Below, one piece after another: positions 56,201 through 64,000 of a stretch of 64,000 nucleotides of DNA; positions within the stretch are counted from its first letter, which is position 1; each line of letters begins with the position of its first letter. A model generated the notes under the pieces. That model did no database searches and was not told where the DNA came from. It was given only the letters and a program-made list of their open reading frames with translations. The translations under genes and the position numbers were made by a program. Source of the stretch: Lucifuga dentata (lineage: Eukaryota; Chordata; Actinopteri; Ophidiiformes; Bythitidae); the NCBI GenBank assembly GCA_014773175.1, contig VXCM01000058.1, positions 310,001 through 374,000 of the forward strand, in the 5' to 3' direction.

Positions 56201-58906
56201 TCTTAAAGTGTGTATTGGTGTCGCTTCCTGAATTTGTAGGTATGTTCCTCCAGACCAGGCGAGGGCAGTAGCCAGTGTCCAGGCTTCTGTGTCAGGCTCC
56301 TCGGCTAGCAGCACTGGCAGCACCCCAGAGGTCCAACCTCTCAAAAGTTTGCAGCTCAACAAGACTCCTCTACGCCAGGTAACACAAAATGCCCATCCAT
56401 TTATGTTGTCTTTTTGGGAATTGGTGGAAAAGAAAAGTTTACATTGAAGTAAATTATATCTATACATGAACCTCCAGTGTGTCACTCTGAACTCTTTTCC
56501 TTTTCCACTCCTCTCCAGTCTCCAGGGCTGGGTCGTTCCCAGCCTCAGAGCACTGCTCAGGAGAAGAAGTTTGACTTGCTGTCAGATCTGGGAGGAGACA
56601 TATTTGCTGCTCCATCCACTCAAGCCACCAGCTCTTCCAACTTTGCCAACTTTGCACATTTTCCAAGCCAGCCGGGTGAGTAAGCTTTCTTCCTGAGATC
56701 CTAAAAGGCAGACTTATCAATGGATGTCCATCACGGTATAACAAGCAAACATGTCACCCAAACTAATTGGATTAATACTGATATTTAGCAGTAGATGCTC
56801 TTTGGACTGTCGTCATCCCTTCCACTGCGCTGCCATTTTTTGAATCCACATTCATTTTTATTATTATTTTTCCTTGTCTGTCTGCAGCACCTCAGGGTCA
56901 GTCAAATGCCAACTTTGCCAACTTTGAGGCATTTGGCAATACCGCAATTCCATCCCATCTAAGCACGTCACCCCCCTCAAAGTCCTTTTCATCAGGTACC
57001 CCCTCTCCACCATCCTCTTTCCTCCACATCCCTTATCCACTACACTCATCTACACTCACACTCGTCCCAATGTCTTTCTCATTCATATGTCAGCCATGGG
57101 GGCCACTGGGAGCCCCTGTTTTTCTGTCCAGCAGTACTAAACAGATACTATAGGAAAGTGCTGGTTATCACTGCTGTTGCTACTGTTGAAAACTTGATTT
57201 AAGCACAGTGCTTTAGCTAAAATTTGAATGACTTTTATTGCTCAATGCTGCGAGCATTAAAGGACCATACCAGCCATTTAGCATGTTTGAGCCTAATATA
57301 TTAAATTTTCATACATGTTATGCTACTGACAATCATTTCCCAAAGGATAAAACCGTATTTCAGCTTTGCTGATATTTTGCAAAATCTCTTAATCTTTCAA
57401 AATCAAATATTCAAGTGATACATCCACCTTAAAAATCGATTTTTCGCCTGCTAATAGTTACACAAAAGTATGAAGTCAAGATCATTGAAATTTTTCTTTT
57501 GGGACTATATTTCCCAGTGGAGACATACATTCACTCCACTCTTTTTATTGCGCTTAAACGCTAAAATTACATAACTTTGAAAAAACCTGAATACACGTGT
57601 TGATTGTGATGATGGATTACCTATCCCAAGAACATTTCAAGTATCAACAAGTTGATTTTAATAGTGTAACAGAATGAACTGAAACTAATGGCAGTCTGGA
57701 AGGTAGGAGAAACATTTTTAATTCACCATTCCAGTAGTATGCTTTGGGAAATGATTGTCAGTAACGTTACGTCTATGAAAATTTAATATATTAGGCTCAA
57801 ACATGCAAAATGGGTAGTATGGTCCTTTAAAGACAATACTGACATGTTGGCATTGTTGGGAACACATTAGCATGTCCTTTCTTTGAAAAACATTTTAGAA
57901 AGGATGCTCCCAGTGAGCCTGCACCCCTAAACTTCACATAAATGATAACAAAAATAAAATATTCTCCCTAAGTCATGCAGTTATTGCTTTGGTCACTACA
58001 TTTGTGAGTGCATGTGTGTGTATGTGTGGCGTTCCTTTTTTTGTCGATAGGGGGAGGTGTGCCAATCCCTTCAATGTCCAGCGCCGTCCCTGCCCAGTCC
58101 CAGTCAGGGGACCGCTATGCTGCTCTGGCTGAGCTGGACAATGAGCTCAGCTCCTCTGTCAGCACAGGCAGCAACGTGCCAGGGTGAGAAAGACCGGCAC
58201 ACACACTCTTATGTAGTGTTGAATTGGAGATCAGGAGTTCACCCCCTATACAGGGTTCATGCGCATACCTGGAAAAGCTGGAAACACAACGAATACTAAA
58301 TAAATGAATAAATTCAGTGTATTAATGTTTATGTTCTGTGCAGAGTAATTCTCCTGTATTATTTACAATATTATTAGAGTGTATCGTAGTTACTGTATTA
58401 CCGACTACGCTGTGAGTGTACACATTCAATCCCAACCAAAATCTTCAAATGCAGCAAACAATAAGAACTATATGTAACTATCAAGGAACATACAGAACAC
58501 GTTAACCCTGACTTGCTCGGGTCAGCAATATCTACCAGTGAACCATTTGTGAAGATAACTAATATTTAACTAATATTTATTTATCCACACCATGTGTGTT
58601 AAATGCATGTAAAGACATTTCACATGGCCCTTTTCTTCACAGGAATATATTTGGAGCAGTGCTTGGATCTTCACCAGCCCAGAATCCACCTGTCCCCAGC
58701 ATGCAGCCTGGCTTTGGAGGTGGCTATTATAGTTATTATCATGGTGATGATGGATACACAATAAAATGTAGTTTGAAGTCTGGTTTTGCAAATTATTTGT
58801 GTATCTCATCTAGCCGTCCCATCCACAAACCCGTTCGTTGCTGCAGCTGTTGCCCCAGAAATGGCCAACAACCCATTCCAGACCAATGGTAGAGCTCCAG
58901 CTGCAG

Positions 58907-58938
<32 letters not shown>

Positions 58939-60297
58939 GTATCTTCGAAGCTTTGTGTATTTAGTATTTCTTACTTAGATATTTTCATTGTTCATTTGAT
59001 GTAACCCAGTTACATTAGCAAGTAAGCTTAGTGTTTGCTAAGGTATCTAGAACTTATTCCCCCACCTTGTGTGTGTGTTATGTGTCTCTCTCCATGTATG
59101 TGTGTACATATATGGTGTGTGTGTGCGTTCACGGGACACATGCTGTGTATGTATTGTGTGCCTTGTAGCTTCGTTTGGTACTGGCTCTATGAGCATGCCT
59201 GCCGGCTTTGGGAATGCGTCTTCCTACTGCCTCCCGACCAGTTTCAGCGGAAACTTCCAGCAGCCCTTCCCTGGCCAGGCCCCCATCCCTTACGCTCAGC
59301 CTGGGGCCTATCACCCTCAGTCTAATGGTTAGTGGCCTGCCACCTCCTTCTTTACTTTCACCCCGTTCCGTTTGTGCAGTACCTGTCAGTCACTTAACTG
59401 CTGCATTTGCCCCGGCATGAAATATGGAGTCACTTTCATGAATATTTTGATGCTTGATTCTGGGAAATGATTTGAAGTCCCATTGCAGCAAAAAAGACGG
59501 TGACAGTTGCTGCACGGCCATGAGAGGTTGCATTAAGGGTACAGAGCTTTGGACACAATGAACAAAATCTGCCATTCATGAGGCTCTCTTCACTCCTGAA
59601 TGCAACCTGACACACTGAGGGGCTTGGCTCAATTGTTGATGGTTTTTCTTTAGTCGTACATAGTCCCTGTACAATTTTGAAAAATTAACTTATAATTTGG
59701 ATCATTGTGAAATGATTGTTTTGAATTGTGACATAACCCCTTGTTACATTAAAAGCATTCTGAGGTATACAATTAAATGGAAAAAAACAAACCTTTAATA
59801 CACCTGGCTCAACTTCTGGAACCAGCAGATTTAATGTGTTGCAAATGCTATTCCCTCTATTCCCTTCCCCTCTCCTCAGGCCCTGCATTCCCTGTCTATG
59901 GTCAGAACAAGCCCTCCATGACCCCCTTTGGGCAGCCCATGGCTGGTCCTGGCATGTCCAATAACCCATTCATGGTTTGTCTTTTGTTTTTGTACTTTCC
60001 TACTTAAAGAGTGTCAAAGATGAGATTAAATGATGCCCTGTAGAATGAGGCTTCATGTATTTAAGAAGACAGTTGAATTTAATTTTGCTAAAACCATTTT
60101 CTCTATATTAGATATAGCAATACTAAGTTAAGGGATCATTTTCTAAAACAGTAGTGTATTCTTGTGTCTGACTCTGAAATCTGAATCCTGGTCCCCCCCA
60201 CCCCCNNNNNNNNNNNNNNNNNTTTTTTTTTTTTCAGGCTGGAGCCCCAGCTGGGACGTTCCCTTCAGGGGGTTCCTCCACCAACCCCTTCCTGTAG
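53279..60297 (+). CDS. agfg1: ArfGAP with FG repeats 1 (Hrb/Rip-like)
   Basis: ArfGAP-domain adaptor acting in clathrin-mediated endocytosis and nucleocytoplasmic RNA trafficking. Twelve exons in phase: 53279-53445, 55001-55094, 55389-55504, 56240-56378, 56519-56675, 56888-56995, 58051-58183, 58643-58719, 58814-58906, 59169-59327, 59880-59974 and 60238-60297; 465 residues. The ArfGAP zinc finger CX2CX16CX2C uses C29, C32, C49 and C52, followed by RGLNPPHRVKSISM and FLQEKYEKKRW. The tail has NFANF repeats, FG dipeptides and four NPF motifs that bind EH-domain proteins (TNPFV, NNPFQ, NNPFM, TNPFL at the C-terminus). Human AGFG1 is 562 residues, so the middle FG region is shorter; a MITE occupies intron 6. 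The last intron has an N gap at 60206-60222. mff-agfg1 matches human 2q36. Confidence 0.96.
55241..55388 (+). repeat. Long polypyrimidine tract before agfg1 exon 3
   Basis: About 145 bases, overwhelmingly C and T, running directly into the CTGTAG acceptor at 55388. A 3' splice-site tract of unusual length. Confidence 0.85.
57257..57830 (-). mobile_element. Foldback MITE copy 8 (agfg1 intron 6)
   Basis: The clearest copy: left end 57257-57345 and right end 57742-57830 are inverted repeats of 89 bp including the TTAA. Inner blocks in reverse orientation. Confidence 0.92.
60206..60222. other. 17-base N gap in the last agfg1 intron
   Basis: C-run before and T-run after the gap; ends 15 bases before the terminal agfg1 exon. 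Confidence 0.9.
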
Positions 60298-62804
60298 CAC
60301 AGCTACCAGTCCTCAGCGCCAGAGGGCAGCATGCAGCACATATTCAACGCACCCGTTCCGTCACGCAGTTAGTGGCAGTACATTTCTAAAAAAAACTTTT
60401 TTTTTTTTTTTTTNTTTTTTTTTTTTTTTTCGTAAAATGTTTACACTATGAAGGAATACAAAGGACTATTGAAGACTAAGGGACTGTTATGGAAAATGTA
60501 CCATTTGGACTATATACATTATATACTTTTTATTTTGTTAATGACTGTAAGCTCTTTGTGCATATCATTTGTAATCGCAATTAAGTACATGTTATGTATA
60601 ATAAGGACTGAGTTAACAAGGGTGAGTATACAAACACCTTGTGAAAAACCACTACAATCTATCTAAGTAAGTAAGAATATACAATTTAAGATATTAATGG
60701 GTTTTCCATCAAAGGCCATCTGTGGATTTAAGCAACCATGATACAGAATTTCAGTTTTAAAAGGGATTTTTTTTTGTTTGTTTTTTGTTTTTTGTTAATT
60801 TAGCCTAATTGCTACTATACTGGCACTGAGGTGCAACATGTCTGACATGGAGATCCAGAATCTTAGGATCATTCCTTAGATTCAGCCATTGCCCTCGACT
60901 CAAGACAGCATCTAAGACAACCATACCTGTATCTTCTCAAAGGTGTGCAGATTCCAAATCATTTGTTTGGGACTCGACAAAATGGATAAATAATCCCGGG
61001 ACTAAGTAAAGTCGTTCTGTTAAATACTGCCGAGACCTTGACACGTACAATTGTGAAAAGAGTTTAGGGGCCAGGCGTGGGTTTGAAACTAAGGGTAACT
61101 TACGGAGCTTGGCAGAGACCTGAGATGTTTAGCAGGTAAAAGGACAGGCATGTTTGCTAGAGCACAAATGGCAGAAAGAAAAGTTCAGGCATTAGAACAA
61201 GCATTTCTTTCTTCTAAAACCCTATCTGGTATATAAAACACTTGTCAGATTTCTCAAAACATAATTATTGATCTCTCTCCTGCTGGTGAATTGTTTGAGA
61301 GCTTCAATTTCAGATGGTCATTATATTTTGAGAATGAAGTAAAGGTAAATATAAGCCTATTAAAGCTTCTGGGATGTGGGTGTGAACCAATTTCTCTAAG
61401 TGAGGTTAGGTTGCCTCAAAAGAATGGGAAAATGTTTCATATGGAATAATTCTTGATAGTGAAAGTTTACCAGATCCATCCAGACTTAAAAATGAACAAC
61501 ATTACAACACAAACTATTTTAGAAATGTTGCCATGTTTGCTATATTCCTGACCACATCTAGAAAGATTTTGGAGAGAAGAGAACCACCACTCGTCTTCCT
61601 CCAGTTTGTTTTAAAGCAAGGAAAGGAGAAAATACAGATTAATTTGGGAAGTGTCTCATTACTGGATCAGTGTGACTTGGAAAATGAGGGTCTTATTTGT
61701 GCCACCAGTGACTAACAATGAATTTGACAATGTGCTTCTTGTCCTTACAAGAATAGGTAAGTAAATGTGTACATATATAAATATATGTATAAATAAATTA
61801 AAAGATTTTTAACTACACTTGTGAATTTTGTATTTCCTTGTGCTGTTATGCATTCCAACTGGTGGAATGCATAACAGCACAAATACTTACATACAGCACA
61901 TACTTACATACTTAGTGATGGGGTGTACGCAATGAAATTGTAATGTAAAGCCTGAAATCAAGACAAATTGTCTGAACATTGTCTTATTTTTCTGACTGCA
62001 GAATTTTTTTTTTTAATTCAACCAATACACATCTGGACTTTGCAGTTTATTACAGTATCTCTTGCAAAAATATCATTGTGGCGTGCGCTCCTGTGCAGTG
62101 CCCTTATTTGGTCAAATCTGCAGGTTTACAGTGAGGTGATATTGAAAGGTTTGGGCTCTAATTTGGTTGACATGGATTTATGGTTTTTGGATGATTACGT
62201 TGGAAGGTGAAATTCATCTTTATTTTCTGACAGAGCTACGTAAGTTTGTGCCTAAATATCTTAATATTTGGAACGATTTAGTATTTCCTTTATCCTGACT
62301 GGAGCCTCCCTTCCAGCTGAAGAGGAAACAGCCCCAAAGTTTGACAGTGCCAGCACCTTTCACACAGCCAGGACATGAGGTTCCTTAATCCTACAAACAG
62401 CTAGTACCCCCCNCCCCCCTCCCAAAAAAAATGCAAAATTTAGTTTCTACTTTACCAGAAAGTAATCCATTTGTTTCAGTTTTTTTGTTCAGAATTTTTG
62501 TTGTGAGACTATTTATCTTGATTTCAGTCTTTACATCACAAAAACTACAATATCAGTCATTACAATTAGAGTTATTGGGAAATAGCAATATGCTGTACAC
62601 TATTAAGACGTCACAGCTTGTATGTAATTGCAAATTGACAACCTTAAATTGTGATGATTAAACTTGTCAATATTTACTCTTAATTTTAACAGGCAAATGA
62701 CATGTACTAATGACCAGTGTTTTACGTAAAAAATATTTGTATACATTTTAATTGTTCCAAGAAAAAAACGGTTTTTTTTTCACGCGCCGACGGGTAGTCG
62801 GACT
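60298..62804 (+). other. agfg1 3' UTR and intergenic DNA
   Basis: No exon. Poly-T with an N at 60414, AATAAATTAAAAG near 61793 as a candidate poly(A) signal, a perfect hairpin at 61838-61882 and a C-run with an N at 62413. The far end is AT-rich. Confidence 0.5.
61838..61882. repeat. Perfect 20-bp inverted repeat with 5-nt loop
   Basis: 61838-61857 and 61863-61882 are exact reverse complements, separated by ACTGG. Lies just after the candidate agfg1 poly(A) signal. Confidence 0.9.
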
Positions 62805-62818
62805 GTTACCATGACAAC
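62805..62818 (+). promoter_or_regulatory. X-box-like (RFX) motif
   Basis: GTTACCATGACAAC, an imperfect inverted-repeat match to the RFX X-box, 24 bases upstream of the last gene's start codon. RFX sites at this position are typical of ciliary genes. Confidence 0.4.
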
Positions 62819-62841
62819 GCTACACAAACGCAGCGTGAAAC

Positions 62842-62937
62842 ATGGCGTCTCTTTTGACAGATCCCCTGTTTGAAATCTCTGGACAAGCTCCTGCACCAAA
62901 CAGGAACTTTTACAGTTTTACTGTTACCAAGTCGAGT
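62842..62937 (+). CDS. First exon of an unidentified gene (partial)
   Basis: ATG in a strong context (AAACATGG), 32 codons in one frame, then a consensus donor AGT|GTAAGT in phase 0. The peptide begins MASLLTDPLFEIS and ends FTVTKSS. I do not recognise it. No second exon is evident before the window end, so the rest lies to the right. An upstream ATG at 62811 opens a short overlapping frame (21 codons with its stop). The X-box-like motif hints at, but does not prove, a ciliary function. Confidence 0.5.
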
Positions 62938-64000
62938 GTAAGTTGTTGTATTTTAGAACTCTGGATAAAAAAATAGATATATAAATCTTCCTATTTAGTT
63001 AATACCGCTTATTCCAAGCAGTATGCTAACGGATTCCATCTAGCAAAAATCACAGAACACTGATAAATTTATTAACATGTTTACTATTACTATCTACCAC
63101 TAATGATTTCCCTTCTTTTTATTTTAATATTAAATAAGATTAATGGATGGATAGGATAAGATTAACTTAACATAATAATTTCAGGACGATGCTAACGTAC
63201 GTCTATTTACCGGTTGTTTTTCGAATTTTTCAGTTTACCTTAAAAGTGACATAACGCCACTAGAGGACACCGTTGAGTCAATTTCAACTCGACTCCTACA
63301 CAGAAAAAGTACTACCACGGAATGAAGGGGAATACATAACATACATTTTTGAATGAAACTTACTTCAAAATATTAAAAATCCGTTTTAAATCCTCGCGAT
63401 TGTGATACTCAGATATGACAAAATATCACTACACCTATCAGATACGTGCTTATATCAGGATGCTTTGCCTGTTAGACATATCTTGTACCCATGTATAGAT
63501 CTTGAACTGGGCTATTTATGCCCATGGCTCTCCAGCTGTGTTGCTAAACCAAACAGCTGGATCCGGAAGAAATCAGCTAATCTGTGAAAGTCATACTGGT
63601 GCTCCCTATAGTTTGTCATTTTTCCTAATCCACTGAGTTTCAAAATACACACTCACTAGTCACAGACTGTTAGCAATAGCGCTTGTTTTCTAAATTGGGA
63701 TGTAAAAGAATGAATAATATTAAATCAGATCTGTGAGAGATCAGGATTTTACTTATACAGTTCACTTTAGTGATTTGAAGGTGGAAATACTACTTGATGT
63801 GTAGGTTAAAATTCACTTTTAGCCATTTGTAGATGTCTGGGTTTCCTTCTAAGAGTTGTTTCAATCGCAGTTCACTTCGTATTATTCATATTTAATATTC
63901 ATATTTCATTGTGTAGCGGGTTTAATTCCTATTACATATGACATATTGAAAATGAGTCATTGAAATGCAGTCAGGTCAACTGTTATATGACCTGTCCTAA
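62938..64000 (+). other. Probable intron 1 of the right-edge gene
   Basis: AT-rich, no convincing exon or repeat family recognised. Confidence 0.4.

Overview
This window is a stretch of a ray-finned (teleost) fish nuclear genome. It has multi-exon vertebrate genes with GT-AG introns, long 3' UTRs, many CT/CA microsatellites, LINE tails typical of fish and a dense family of short foldback transposons. I placed eight protein-coding genes by joining exons at splice sites whose reading phases agree from start to stop. A ninth and a tenth gene are cut by the window edges, and there is one tRNA gene.

Layout. 1-102 is the C-terminus of an unidentified protein that carries a PCNA-binding motif. 945-7692 (+) is selenof, with an in-frame selenocysteine TGA and a SECIS element in its 3' UTR. 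9467-13324 (-) is a claudin-18-like gene, followed by sox14 (15812-16531, -), a pairing also found on human 3q22. 16.5-23.1 kb is gene-free flank of sox14. 23144-23215 (-) is tRNA-Pro(TGG). 25130-32521 (+, with a non-coding exon ending at 24042) is septin2, converging on stk25 (34437-40083, -). stk25 is head to head with mff (41898-44958, +). Next come a divergent FEN1-family nuclease gene (47998-52177, +) and agfg1 (53279-60297, +). At 62842 begins the first exon of an unidentified gene. septin2/stk25 and mff/agfg1 match gene neighbourhoods on human 2q37 and 2q36.

Functionally these are unrelated genes: ER redox folding (selenof), tight junctions (claudin), a neural transcription factor (sox14), septin filaments, a GCKIII kinase, mitochondrial fission (mff), flap/structure-specific DNA cleavage and vesicle/RNA trafficking (agfg1). 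No operon-like logic is expected and none is seen.

The most distinctive features are a foldback element family, a nuclease paralog and a set of assembly scars. Eight copies of the foldback element have about 85-bp inverted ends and lie between TTAA tetranucleotides; several sit within tens of bases of splice sites or a stop codon. The FEN1 paralog has a much shortened helical-arch region and an Asp in place of a metal-binding Glu. Four places show a single N between two identical 61-66 bp copies, which look like assembly scars rather than biology.
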